A stretch of 55,361 bases of DNA. Source: an uncultured Bacteroidales bacterium (GTDB lineage: Bacteria > Bacteroidota > Bacteroidia > Bacteroidales > UBA932). Each line of letters opens with the position of its first letter. The first letter of the stretch is position 1. The stretch is from contig CAMHTE010000003.1 in NCBI GenBank assembly GCA_946187975.1, forward strand, positions 1-55,361, read 5' to 3'. Shown in pieces: positions 43,662 to 52,022 of this stretch. Below the pieces are notes generated by a model. That model did not search any database. It worked only from the letters and a program-made list of their open reading frames with translations, and was not told the origin of the DNA. The position numbers and the translations under genes were made by a program.

Positions 43662-44582
43662 TTATTTGTTTACCTGGAAACGGGTATTACCCGTTGCAAA
43701 ATAATCCACTATCTGGCGCGCAGCGGCAAGGCCGGCGTTCATGTTAGCCTCAGCGGTCTGGGCACCCATCTTCTTGGGAGTAGCGAACACCCTGAGTCCG
43801 AAAGCCTCCTGCATGGCGGCGTAATTGTCGGGAGCCACGTCGGTGATGTACTTGAGGTCGGGGCGCTCCTGAAGGGCACGGAAAAGACCGGCCTCGTCGA
43901 TGACCTCCTTGCGGGCCGTGTTAACGAGCGTGGCGCCCTTGGGCATGCCGCTCACTAGCTCGTAACCTATGGAACCTATGGTCTCCGGGGTTGCGGGGAT
44001 ATGGATGGACACGTAGTCGCAACTTGAATAGAGGTCGGCAAGGTCCTTTGCCGGCTCGGCTCCGCCTTCGATTATCTTCTCAGCGGGGAGGAACGGGTCG
44101 ATGGCCTTCACCTTCATTCCGAGAGCCTCGGCTTTTGCACCCACCAGGCGTCCTACGTTTCCGAAAGCCTGGATGCCGAGCGTCTTGCCCTGGATCTCGG
44201 ACCCGGTTGCGGGAGTGAACTGGGTGCGGGCCATGTAGATCATCATGGCTATGGCCAGTTCCGCCACGGCGTTGGAGTTCTGTCCGGGGGTGTTCATAAC
44301 CACCACCCCATGAGCTGTGGCTGCGGCAAGGTCGACGTTATCGAAACCGGCGCCCGCGCGGACGACTATCTTCAGCCCGGGAGCTGCGTCCAGCACTGTT
44401 GCAGTAACTTTATCCGAGCGAACTATCAGCGCCTGTGCATCGGCCACGGCGGCCTTCAGCTCATCTTCGCCGGCATATTTCTCGAGCAGGGCGACCTCGT
44501 GCCCGGCCTTGGAAAGTATCTCCTTTATTCCCGCCACCGCGGCTGCCGCGAATGGCTTCTGGGTTGCTATGAGTATCTTCAT
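43662..44582 (-). CDS. serA: D-3-phosphoglycerate dehydrogenase, short Lys-type
   Basis: 306 residues, a D-2-hydroxyacid dehydrogenase without the C-terminal ACT domain of E. coli SerA. Visible features are [13 protein letters not shown], the [14 protein letters not shown] substrate-loop segment, the dinucleotide-binding turn [11 protein letters not shown] (the first Gly of GxGxxG is Ala) and the catalytic Arg in [12 protein letters not shown]. The catalytic His of the usual TPHxGA motif is replaced by Lys in [14 protein letters not shown]. This replacement is known in the Entamoeba/Bacteroidales subtype, which supports real PGDH activity. It oxidises 3-phosphoglycerate in the first step of serine synthesis. 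The start overlaps the serC stop (ATGA). Confidence 0.93.
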   Translation of the reverse strand: MKILIATQKPFAAAAVAGIKEILSKAGHEVALLEKYAGEDELKAAVADAQALIVRSDKVTATVLDAAPGLKIVVRAGAGFDNVDLAAATAHGVVVMNTPGQNSNAVAELAIAMMIYMARTQFTPATGSEIQGKTLGIQAFGNVGRLVGAKAEALGMKVKAIDPFLPAEKIIEGGAEPAKDLADLYSSCDYVSIHIPATPETIGSIGYELVSGMPKGATLVNTARKEVIDEAGLFRALQERPDLKYITDVAPDNYAAMQEAFGLRVFATPKKMGAQTAEANMNAGLAAARQIVDYFATGNTRFQVNK

Positions 44583-45652
44583 TTCTTGATCTTTTCAAAC
44601 TCCTGCATTGCCGCCACGAGCGCTTCCACGTCTTCCTGCGTGCATGCATTGTAAACCGATGCGCGGAAACCGCCTACCGAACGGTGGCCCTTGATGCCTA
44701 TCATTCCCCTTTCCTTGGCGAAGGCGAGGAACTCGTCCTGCAGCGCCTCGTATCCGGGAGCCATGACGAAGCAGATGTTCATGATGGAACGGTCTTCCTT
44801 CACCGCAGTGCCCGTGAACAGGGAGTTGCGGTCGATCTCGCCGTAAAGGGTTGCGGCCTTGCGCTCGTTGATGGCATGGATGGCCTCCACGCCGCCTATT
44901 CCCTTGAGCCACTTGAGGGTTTCGTTCATCACGTAGATGGAGAATACGGGAGGAGTGTTGAACATGGAGCCCTTGTCGATGTGCACGCGGTAGTCCAACA
45001 TGGTGGGAAGATAACGACTCACTTTGCCCAGGCTGTCCTTGCGTATGATGGCGAACGCCACACCGGCAGGGCCGGCATTCTTCTGCGCACCGCCGTAGAT
45101 CATAGCATACTTGCTTACGTCCACCTTGCGGCTCAGTATGTCGGACGACATATCGGCGATGAGGGGAACGGGGCAGTCGTAGTCTTCCTTAATCTCCGTA
45201 CCGTAGATTGTATTATTGGTGGTGATGTGCAGGTAATCGAGGTCCTTGGGCACGTCGTAGCCCTTGGGGATATAGCTGTAGTTCTTGTCGGCCGAGCAGG
45301 CGATGGCATAAGCCTCTCCTATACCTTGAGCCTCCTTGAGGGCCTTGTGGGCCCAGACGCCGGTGTCGAGATAGGCGGCCTTGTGCTCGAGGTAGTTCAT
45401 GGCCACATAGAGGAACTGCAGGCTGGCGCCTCCTCCCAGGAAAACCGTCTCGTATTCCTCGGGGATGTTCAGGAGCTCGCGCCACAGGGCGCGGGTTTCG
45501 TCCATGACGGCCTCCCATTCCTTAGTTCTGTGCGATATGCTTATAAGAGATACTCCGGTGCCCTTGAAATCGAGCAGAGCCTCTCTGGCGTGCTCTATTA
45601 CAACCTCCGGCAGAAGACAGGGACCGGCATTGAAAACATGAACCTTGCTCAT
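44579..45652 (-). CDS. serC: Phosphoserine aminotransferase SerC
   Basis: 357 residues, a class V PLP aminotransferase. It has [17 protein letters not shown] at the N-terminus, [15 protein letters not shown], the [19 protein letters not shown] segment, and the PLP-lysine loop [14 protein letters not shown]. The C-terminus shows [18 protein letters not shown]. It converts 3-phosphohydroxypyruvate to phosphoserine and also acts in vitamin B6 synthesis in some bacteria. It is coupled to yigZ upstream and serA downstream by ATGA overlaps. Confidence 0.97.
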   Translation of the reverse strand: MSKVHVFNAGPCLLPEVVIEHAREALLDFKGTGVSLISISHRTKEWEAVMDETRALWRELLNIPEEYETVFLGGGASLQFLYVAMNYLEHKAAYLDTGVWAHKALKEAQGIGEAYAIACSADKNYSYIPKGYDVPKDLDYLHITTNNTIYGTEIKEDYDCPVPLIADMSSDILSRKVDVSKYAMIYGGAQKNAGPAGVAFAIIRKDSLGKVSRYLPTMLDYRVHIDKGSMFNTPPVFSIYVMNETLKWLKGIGGVEAIHAINERKAATLYGEIDRNSLFTGTAVKEDRSIMNICFVMAPGYEALQDEFLAFAKERGMIGIKGHRSVGGFRASVYNACTQEDVEALVAAMQEFEKIKK

Positions 45653-46293
45653 TGCTTTTGAATTTTATTCTTAAAGATACCTATTTTTTCGATATGTTCA
45701 AAAAAAACGTGCTCCTTTCCGGCGGGCACCCTCAGGCGGAATATGCATTCGTCCCCGAAGGACCGTTCCAGCACCTCTATCCCGAAGTTTTTGAGTGCCG
45801 CCATGAAGGACGGCATCGTTTCGTAGGGGAAGCCTACGGACCAAATACGGGCGGCGGTGCATTCCACGGTACCGGCGGCGTCCAGGGCGTCGGCCGCGGC
45901 GCTCCTGTAAGCCCTGATGAGCCCCGGAACACCCAGCAGTATGCCTCCGAAGTACCGCACCACCACTACCAGCACGTCCTTCAAACCCCTGGAATCTATC
46001 TGCGAAAGGATCTGCCTGCCTGCCGTTCCCGAAGGCTCTCCGTCATCGTTCGCGCGCCACAACCCTTCCTGCGAGAGCACGGGCCCGTCAGGGCCTTCTT
46101 CCAGGCTGGAGATACGATAGGCGTAACAGTGATGACGGGCGCCGTGATGCTCGCGGCGCAAGGCGTCCACGAGAGGTTTTACTTCCTCCTCGGACCTGAC
46201 GGGATAGGCATACGCGAGAAAGCGGCTGCCGCTCTCCTTATACAGCCCCTGCGCGGAGGAAGCGATGCCCGTATATTTATCGTCCGGAAGCAT
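45649..46293 (-). CDS. YigZ/IMPACT-family protein
   Basis: 214 residues from [16 protein letters not shown]. It has the UPF0029/IMPACT N-terminal domain ([65 protein letters not shown]) and a C-terminal DUF1949-like RNA-binding-type domain (about 140-214). The biochemical role is not settled; homologues are linked to translation control. The frame opens at 46449, but only the Met at 46293 gives the family N-terminus, and a -7 box lies 3 bases before it. It is the first gene of the run ending in metG. Confidence 0.92.
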   Translation of the reverse strand: MLPDDKYTGIASSAQGLYKESGSRFLAYAYPVRSEEEVKPLVDALRREHHGARHHCYAYRISSLEEGPDGPVLSQEGLWRANDDGEPSGTAGRQILSQIDSRGLKDVLVVVVRYFGGILLGVPGLIRAYRSAAADALDAAGTVECTAARIWSVGFPYETMPSFMAALKNFGIEVLERSFGDECIFRLRVPAGKEHVFFEHIEKIGIFKNKIQKQ

Positions 46294-46296
46294 AAC

Positions 46297-46304
46297 CAAA
46301 TTTA
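46297..46304 (-). promoter_or_regulatory. -7 element (TAAATTTG) for the yigZ-serC-serA run
   Basis: An exact TAnnTTTG match on the minus strand with only three bases between it and the yigZ ATG. This is the tightest spacing in the window and implies a leaderless mRNA. Confidence 0.6.
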
Positions 46305-46316
46305 GCAAAAATCTTG

Positions 46317-46324
46317 TATATTCG
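46317..46324 (+). promoter_or_regulatory. Near-consensus -7 element (TATATTCG) for the gene at 46345
   Basis: One mismatch from TAnnTTTG on the + strand, 20 bases before the ATG at 46345. It is back to back with the yigZ promoter. Confidence 0.4.
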
Positions 46325-46344
46325 CATCGTATTCGGTTAAAATT

Positions 46345-46917
46345 ATGCCTATGGCCTATAAATACCGCGTCACCCTCGAGGGTATAAAAGGATTCTTCCG
46401 CGTTTACATAATCAACGGCAGCAACACGCTGTACACCTTCCATAAACAATTACGCGCGGACCTTGAGTTCGCACAGGACCAGCAGATTCTCTTCAAGGCC
46501 CTGGATGAGGCCGGTGCGGTCGTGGGACGTTACGCCCTCATGGCCCTGCCCGGCAACAAGGCGGTGGACGAGGTGACGATAGCCGAAACCGTCAAGGCCG
46601 GAATAGTCCGGCTTGTGTATTTCTACGACGTGTCCTCCCGCAAGAGTGTCATCATAAGCTTCGAGGGAGAAGCGCCCGAACGCGGACCCCTGCCCGTCTG
46701 CATCGAGTCCAAGGGCCCGCTTCCCATCGAATTCGAAAACGGTTACGTAGCCTTCGAGGATCTTCCTGACGACAGGCGCCGCCTTCCCGGCGAGAAAGCC
46801 CCGGGCGAGGAGGGAGACGACGATGATGATGACGAAGACTTCGACGAGGAGGACGAAGACGAAGTGGACGAGGACCGCGAGGAGGAAGAAGTCATCTACG
46901 ACGGCGACGAAGAATAG
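46345..46917 (+). CDS. PRiA4_ORF3-like protein with acidic C-terminal tail
   Basis: 190 residues. The first 125 or so (YKYRVTLEGIKGFFRVYII, TLYTFHKQLRADLEFAQDQQ) resemble the plasmid pRiA4b ORF-3/IS1096 TnpR-like family that is frequent in Bacteroidetes as a stand-alone protein of unknown function. The last 40 residues are almost entirely Asp and Glu, a disordered acidic tail. No transposase or inverted repeats accompany it, so I do not call it a mobile element. Met3 (MAYKYRV, 46351) is an alternative start. It is a single-gene unit, followed by two strong hairpins. Confidence 0.75.
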   Translation: MPMAYKYRVTLEGIKGFFRVYIINGSNTLYTFHKQLRADLEFAQDQQILFKALDEAGAVVGRYALMALPGNKAVDEVTIAETVKAGIVRLVYFYDVSSRKSVIISFEGEAPERGPLPVCIESKGPLPIEFENGYVAFEDLPDDRRRLPGEKAPGEEGDDDDDDEDFDEEDEDEVDEDREEEEVIYDGDEE

Positions 46918-46919
46918 CA

Positions 46920-46955
46920 GTTTGTTTGCAAAAACGGCCATTTTTGCAAACAAAC
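46920..46955. terminator. Perfect 15-bp hairpin between convergent genes
   Basis: The stem GTTTGTTTGCAAAAA pairs exactly with TTTTTGCAAACAAAC around a CGGCCA loop. It begins 2 bases after the stop of the + strand gene. The structure is AT-rich and symmetrical, so it can act in either direction. Confidence 0.75.
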
Positions 46956-46969
46956 CTTCTTAAAAATCA

Positions 46970-47007
46970 ATTCCGTTCGCAAAAACGCCGGTTTTTGCGA
47001 ACGGAAT
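46970..47007. terminator. Perfect 17-bp hairpin between convergent genes
   Basis: The stem ATTCCGTTCGCAAAAAC pairs exactly with its complement around a GCCG tetraloop. It lies 20 bases past the stop of the minus-strand FKBP gene and shares the GCAAAAAC core with the neighbouring hairpin. Together they form a likely bidirectional terminator. Confidence 0.75.
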
Positions 47008-47027
47008 CAGTTTAAAGCAGGAGCAAA

Positions 47028-47831
47028 CTACTTTGCCGCCTCTTCCTTCTCTACGTAAGGAGCAACCTTGCAGAGCTCGATGTCGAAGATGAGGGTGGCG
47101 TTGGGCTCGATGCCCTGGTTGCCGCGCTCACCGTATGCGAGCTTGCCGGGGATGAAGAGCTGGATGTGTCCGCCTTCGCCGACCTGCTTCAGACCTTCGG
47201 TCCAACCTGCAATCACGTGATTGAGGGTGAAGCGGATGGAGTCAGCCTCGGGCTTGACCTCGTCGAATACCTTGCCGTCGAGGTTCTTGCCCTGATAGCG
47301 TACCCATACGGTATCCTTGTCATCGACAGGACGGAGTTCGCTTCCGGCCTCGATAACCTTGTACTGCAAACCGCTCTCGAGTTCAACTACGCCGTCCTTC
47401 TCCTTGTTCTTGGCAAGGAACTTCTCGCCGGCCTCCTTGTTGGAGTAGAGCTTGTAGTTGTGGCGCTTCTCGAGGTAGTTGTTGAACAGGTCGTTCATCT
47501 CCTCGGGGTTGATCTTGAACTGCTTGCCGAATTCGGGGTCACGCATGTTGCCCTCGGCCTTGATGAAGTCGATCATACCCTTCTTGATCTGAGCGAAGCT
47601 GAGGTCACCGAAATCGTAACCCTTGATGAACGATCCGAAGTTTACGCCTACGAGGTATGCTACGGAATCCCTCTGGCTCTTGGAAGCCACGAAATCCTTG
47701 GCGGTCTTTACTTCTTCCTGGGCGGCTACGGCAGCCTCACCTTCTTCCACATCAGCCTCTTCCACCTTGGGAGAGCAGGCTGCAATTGCGAGTCCTGCTA
47801 CGAGGGCTGCAAAAAATTTGTTCTGTTTCAT
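47028..47831 (-). CDS. FKBP-type peptidyl-prolyl isomerase, lipoprotein
   Basis: 267 residues from MKQNKFFAALVAGLAIAAC, a lipoprotein signal with Cys19. An acidic stretch follows (EEADVEEGEAAVAAQEE), then an FKBP_N dimerisation domain (about 45-150) and an FKBP catalytic domain (about 165-255). The catalytic domain has the family segments FTLNHVIAGWTEGLKQV, LFIPGKLAYGERGNQGI and PNATLIFDIEL. It is a periplasmic or outer-membrane-tethered foldase of the Mip/FklB kind. The same frame stays open upstream to 48218 inside the ROK gene, but that part has no coding character. It is the last gene of the run from the deoxynucleoside kinases, 25 bases after the ROK gene. Confidence 0.95.
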   Translation of the reverse strand: MKQNKFFAALVAGLAIAACSPKVEEADVEEGEAAVAAQEEVKTAKDFVASKSQRDSVAYLVGVNFGSFIKGYDFGDLSFAQIKKGMIDFIKAEGNMRDPEFGKQFKINPEEMNDLFNNYLEKRHNYKLYSNKEAGEKFLAKNKEKDGVVELESGLQYKVIEAGSELRPVDDKDTVWVRYQGKNLDGKVFDEVKPEADSIRFTLNHVIAGWTEGLKQVGEGGHIQLFIPGKLAYGERGNQGIEPNATLIFDIELCKVAPYVEKEEAAK

Positions 47832-47856
47832 TGTTTTTATAAAATGTTTAACGTTG

Positions 47857-48813
47857 TTATCTTGTTTCCCATGCCAGTGCGGAGGCGCCGAGTATGGCGG
47901 CGTCGGATTCGTCCAGCCTGGAGAATAATATCTTGACCTTTCCCTTCCAGATGGAGAGAAGATTGGCTTCCATCGCATCCAGTGTGGGTTGATAGAGGAA
48001 CTCCTTGGCCCTTGCCAGTCCGCCGAAGAGCACGAAAGCCTCGGGAGCGGAGAAAGCCACGAAATCGGCGAGCTTTTCGCCGAGGAGGCGGCCGGTGAAG
48101 TCGAAGACGCGCCTGGCAAGCTTGTCACCTGCAACGGCGGCCTCGTACACGTCTTTGGAAGTAATGTCGGAAACCTTACGCAGCAGCGAAGGCTCGTCGC
48201 TCGAATCCAGCCATTCACGGGCAGTGCGGGCGACGCCTATCGCAGAGCAGTAGGCTTCGAGGCACCCGCTCTTGCCGCAGGCGCACTTACGTCCGTCGCG
48301 TACGGCACAGGTATGTCCGAGTTCCCCGGCAAATCCGTCGCTGCCGTACAGAACTTCGCCGTTCACCACGATTCCAGAACCCACTCCGGTACCGAGGGTA
48401 ATCATTATGAAGTGCTTCATGCCCTTCGCCGAACCGTAAGTCATCTCGCCCACCGCAGCGGCGTTGGCATCGTTGGTAATGGCAACGGGAAGGCCGTCAC
48501 AGGCTTCGCTGAGCATTGATGCAAAGGGAACCTCGCTGTGAGCAGCCCAGGGAAGGTTGACGGCGTGCGAAATGACGCCGGTATAATAATTGGCATTGGG
48601 GGCGCCGACGCCTATCCCGCGTATCTCCCCCTTCTTTCCGGAAACGTCTATCACCTTACGGACAGCGGCGGCAAGTTCACCGACTATTACCGCTGCATCG
48701 GGATTGTCGCTGGTCTTGATGACCTCGCGCGCAAGCACCTTTCCCGCAGCATCGACGACGCCGAGCTTACAGGTCTGGCCGCCTATATCTATACCTACTA
48801 CGTAATTTTTCAT
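47857..48813 (-). CDS. ROK-family glucokinase
   Basis: 318 residues with the ROK fold. The phosphate-binding turn is VGIDIGGQTCKLGVVD. The substrate/ATP loop ITLGTGVGSGIVVNGEVLYG and the ROK zinc motif (GHTCAVRDGRKCACGKSGCL) are present, and ITNDANAAAVGE contains the catalytic Asp. It has no N-terminal DNA-binding domain, so it is a kinase, not a repressor. It most likely phosphorylates glucose; N-acetyl sugars or mannose are possible. It follows the MFS transporter by 2 bases, which suggests uptake followed by phosphorylation. Confidence 0.92.
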   Translation of the reverse strand: MKNYVVGIDIGGQTCKLGVVDAAGKVLAREVIKTSDNPDAAVIVGELAAAVRKVIDVSGKKGEIRGIGVGAPNANYYTGVISHAVNLPWAAHSEVPFASMLSEACDGLPVAITNDANAAAVGEMTYGSAKGMKHFIMITLGTGVGSGIVVNGEVLYGSDGFAGELGHTCAVRDGRKCACGKSGCLEAYCSAIGVARTAREWLDSSDEPSLLRKVSDITSKDVYEAAVAGDKLARRVFDFTGRLLGEKLADFVAFSAPEAFVLFGGLARAKEFLYQPTLDAMEANLLSIWKGKVKILFSRLDESDAAILGASALAWETR

Positions 48814-48815
48814 TC

Positions 48816-50072
48816 CTATTTCTCCGCAGGCTGTTTAACACGACTGCCCACAAGGGCGTAGAAGAGTATGTATGCTGCGCATGCGAGCGGTACGATGTAG
48901 CTGTAAAGACCAATGATATCGTACAGCCAGGCCTGGACGGCCACCATCACGGCGCAGCCGAATACCATGGTCATGAAGATGCCGGAAGCAACGGCAGTAT
49001 ATTTGCCAAGCCCCTCGACGGCCATATTGAAGATCCCTCCCCACATAACCGAGGTGCAGAGTCCTACCAGAAGGAAAGCCAGCATACCGGCGGGAACCGG
49101 CACCCAGCTCATGCTGAGATGCGCCCAGTCGATGCCGGGGACCTTCACCTGCAGGGAAGCGGGAGCAAGCATTCCGATAGCGATCAGCACGCAGGCTACG
49201 GAAGCAACGGTCGCAACCATCGTACGGCTGGAAACCTTTCCTCCGATTACTCCTCCTATCGTACGGCCGATGAACATCATAAGCCAGTAAACGGCGGCTA
49301 TCAGAGTAGCGACCTCCATGCTGAGGCCCACCGCGTCGCTCTGAAGGTAGGAGACCATGTATGTGGGAGTGCCGACCTCAACGCTCATATAGAGGAAGAT
49401 GGCAAGCGCTCCGAGCGCGAAATGACGGTGCTTGAGCGCACCTGTCACGAGTCCGAGCTGCACCGGGGCCTGTTCGGGTTCCTCGATACGGGTAAACAGC
49501 AGCACCACGAAAGCGAGGATGAAGATGACGGCCGCAATCAGCAGGGCAGGAGTGGCGTCGGAAATACCGGTCGTTTCCTTGACGGTTCCCACTAGGGCTC
49601 CCATCAGGATATAAACTATAACCGCAGCTGCGGAGTTGAAGGCGCCGCCGATCTGAATGAACTGGTTGCCTTTCTTTCCGCCTCCGCCGAGGATGTTGAG
49701 CATGGGGTTGACAACGGTGTTGAGCATGCACATGCAAAGGCCGCTGATGAACGCACCTATGAGGTACACCACATAGCTTTCCACCTGTCCGCTGAGGAAT
49801 TCGAATGCAAGACCGACAAGTCCCACAACTATGGCCGCGAGCGCGATCTTCTTATAACCGAACCTCGCCACAAGCATTCCCGCGGGTATTCCCATCAGGA
49901 GGTATGCGATGAAATTGGCGTAGTTGCCGACCTGAGCGGCGAACTCGGAAGCTCCGAACTGGTTCTTGACGATGGTAGCCATCGGGGAGCACAGGTTCGT
50001 CACGAAGGCAATCATGAAGAAGAGGAAGAACATCATCACGATCGCCGCGTAGTTGATTTTCTTATTGGTCAT
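48816..50072 (-). CDS. MFS sugar transporter, FucP/GluP type
   Basis: 418 residues with about twelve hydrophobic spans from residue 8 to about 405. The N-terminus reads INYAAIVMMFFLFFMIAFVT, and the first cytoplasmic loop has GIPAGMLVARFGYKK, the MFS motif A position. The MLNTVVNPMLNILGGGGKKG segment and GNQFIQIGGAFNSAA are typical of the fucose/glucose-galactose:H+ symporter branch. The substrate cannot be fixed, but the adjoining ROK glucokinase makes glucose or a related hexose most likely. It is an inner-membrane protein. It lies 20 bases after the acyl-CoA synthetase gene. Confidence 0.92.
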   Translation of the reverse strand: MTNKKINYAAIVMMFFLFFMIAFVTNLCSPMATIVKNQFGASEFAAQVGNYANFIAYLLMGIPAGMLVARFGYKKIALAAIVVGLVGLAFEFLSGQVESYVVYLIGAFISGLCMCMLNTVVNPMLNILGGGGKKGNQFIQIGGAFNSAAAVIVYILMGALVGTVKETTGISDATPALLIAAVIFILAFVVLLFTRIEEPEQAPVQLGLVTGALKHRHFALGALAIFLYMSVEVGTPTYMVSYLQSDAVGLSMEVATLIAAVYWLMMFIGRTIGGVIGGKVSSRTMVATVASVACVLIAIGMLAPASLQVKVPGIDWAHLSMSWVPVPAGMLAFLLVGLCTSVMWGGIFNMAVEGLGKYTAVASGIFMTMVFGCAVMVAVQAWLYDIIGLYSYIVPLACAAYILFYALVGSRVKQPAEK

Positions 50073-50092
50073 GGTATAGTTCTGATAATTAA

Positions 50093-52018
50093 TTAAATAG
50101 ATTCAATGTTCTTAGGGTTGAGCAGCTGCTTTCCCTCGGGGGTATAGGCGTAGTCGATGCGATCGGCATAGAACTTCTCTACCTTTCCACGGACTATCTT
50201 GGACGTGGAATTCACGAGTCCGTTCTGCTCGGTGAAGGGTTCCGGCAGTACGGCGATGGCCGAAGGGAGCCACTTCTCAGGGAACATCCCCTCGTGCGAA
50301 CCTCCCTTGCGGTAGGAGTCGCATTCGGCCTGGATGCATCCGAGCATGAGTTCCTTGCCCTCGACTGATTCGGGATCGACTCCCGAGTGCTTCTCCTTGA
50401 GCCAGCGGCGCAGGGCCTCCTTGTTGGGAACTATCAGAACGATGGTGTAAGGATTCTGGTTATTGTGTATGATAACCTGGTCGATGTATTTGCTGCCGTC
50501 GGTGAGGCTGTCCTCGTAGCCTTCGGGAGAATACTTCTCGCCGTCGGCGCTGATGAGAAGGCTCTTGAAGCGCCCGGTCACGTAAAGGTACCTGCGGTTC
50601 TTTGCGTAAAGATATCCGCGGTCGCCGGTGTAGAGCCAGCCGTCAATGATCGTGGAGGCGGTGGATTCGGGATTCTTCCAATAGCCGGCCATGACATTCT
50701 CGCCGCGGATGACTATCTCGCCCGTCTCTCCGTCCGGAAGAGGATTGTGGTCCTCGTCGCAGATCTTTATGTCCATGGGCTCCACGGTACGTCCGGAGCT
50801 GCCGAAGATGGCATGTCCGGTGGAATTGGCGCAGATGATGGGAGTAGCTTCGGAAAGACCGTAACCCTGGAACACGGGCACCCCGATTGCGCAGAACCAG
50901 CGCTGTAGTTCAATGTCGAGCAAGGCTCCTCCACCCACGAAGAAGCGCATCCTTCCGCCGAAAGCGGCGTCGCGCACGGGCTTGAAGAGTTTGCGGTCGA
51001 AGAAGTGCAGCAGGGGCTTCTTCCAGAACTGCTTGATCCAGGGCTTGCCGGCATTATAGTACTCGCGGTTGTATCCTATGGCGAGCTTAACTGCATAATC
51101 GAAGAGTTTTTCGACCTTGGGGCCCTTTGCGCGGACCGCGGCCTCGATGTTCTTCTTGAAGTTACGCGAAATCGCAGGAACCGACAGCATTATGTGCGGA
51201 CGCACGTCCTTGATGGCCCCGGGGATGTTGCGCAGCGTGGCGAGCTGGGTCTTGCCCACGGGAACGGTGGCTATGCTGCCGCCGTACATCATCATGGTAT
51301 AGAAACCGGCCACATGCGCGAAGCAGTGGTCCAGGGGCAGAACTATCAGCATTACGGCCCCTTCTTCTATGCCGATTACGGAAGAGCCCTGCTCTACGTT
51401 GGCGGTATAGTTGCGATGCGTGAGCAGTATGCCCTTGGGGTCGGCCGTGGTGCCGGAAGTGTAGCTTATGTTGGCGTAATCGTCGGGCCCGATGGAGGCG
51501 ATGCGCTCCTCGAGCTTGTCGGAATGGTCCTTAAGGAAGGCCAGGCCCATGCTGCGGAGTTCCCCGATGTACATCTCGCCCTTCTCGAGGGGTATGTCAT
51601 CGAGAAGGATAACCTTCTTGACAGCGGGGCACTTGCCGATGACGCGGCGTATCTTGTGGATTTCGCCCTCCGAAGCCACCACATAAACCGAATCGGAGTG
51701 GTTGATGCGGAAGGTGAGGTCGTAGTCGGACTCGAGCTTGAACGAAAGCGGAACGTCCACGCCGCCGGCATACAGGATGCCGAGTTCGGTCATGATCCAG
51801 AGGTTGCGGCCTTCGCTGAGCAGCGACACCTTCTCGCCTTTCTTGAGGCCCAGCGCCATGAAACCTGCTGCCAGGATGCGCCCCTCGTCACGGGTTTTCT
51901 TGAACGACGTTTCGGTCCAGGAGTCGCCCACCTTCTCGCGGAGGAAGGTATTGTCGGCGAAACGGGCCGTGTACTTCTCGACGAAGTCGATTATCGTGGG
52001 ACGGAGATTCTCTGCCAT
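50093..52018 (-). CDS. Long-chain fatty-acid-CoA ligase (AMP-binding)
   Basis: 641 residues, a member of the ANL superfamily. The AMP-binding loop is YANISYTSGTTADPKGILLT. The A5 motif region is FQGYGLSEATPIICANSTGH, the A7/A8 region is GWLYTGDRGYLYAKNR and RFKSLLISADGEKYSPEGYE, and the C-terminal Lys region is NGLVNSTSKIVRGKVEKFY. The length and the FDRKLFKPVRDAAFGGRMRF segment match the long-chain (FadD15/eukaryotic-like) branch. It activates fatty acids to acyl-CoA via an acyl-adenylate in the cytoplasm or at the inner membrane. It starts 4 bases after a deoxynucleoside kinase gene. Confidence 0.94.
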   Translation of the reverse strand: MAENLRPTIIDFVEKYTARFADNTFLREKVGDSWTETSFKKTRDEGRILAAGFMALGLKKGEKVSLLSEGRNLWIMTELGILYAGGVDVPLSFKLESDYDLTFRINHSDSVYVVASEGEIHKIRRVIGKCPAVKKVILLDDIPLEKGEMYIGELRSMGLAFLKDHSDKLEERIASIGPDDYANISYTSGTTADPKGILLTHRNYTANVEQGSSVIGIEEGAVMLIVLPLDHCFAHVAGFYTMMMYGGSIATVPVGKTQLATLRNIPGAIKDVRPHIMLSVPAISRNFKKNIEAAVRAKGPKVEKLFDYAVKLAIGYNREYYNAGKPWIKQFWKKPLLHFFDRKLFKPVRDAAFGGRMRFFVGGGALLDIELQRWFCAIGVPVFQGYGLSEATPIICANSTGHAIFGSSGRTVEPMDIKICDEDHNPLPDGETGEIVIRGENVMAGYWKNPESTASTIIDGWLYTGDRGYLYAKNRRYLYVTGRFKSLLISADGEKYSPEGYEDSLTDGSKYIDQVIIHNNQNPYTIVLIVPNKEALRRWLKEKHSGVDPESVEGKELMLGCIQAECDSYRKGGSHEGMFPEKWLPSAIAVLPEPFTEQNGLVNSTSKIVRGKVEKFYADRIDYAYTPEGKQLLNPKNIESI

Positions 52019-52022
52019 GGCC

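Noticed and set aside
42410-43747. 445-codon + strand frame opposite DUF1015
   Set aside because: Shadow of a gene with the DUF1015 signature. It crosses two minus-strand gene borders.
46345-46917. Insertion sequence implied by the IS1096/TnpR-like domain
   Set aside because: There is no transposase, target-site duplication or terminal inverted repeat. The flanking hairpins lie only on one side and look like terminators.
47832-48218. N-terminal extension of the FKBP frame into the ROK gene
   Set aside because: The extra residues are Arg/Ser/Pro-rich with no family match, and a lipoprotein signal begins exactly at 47831.
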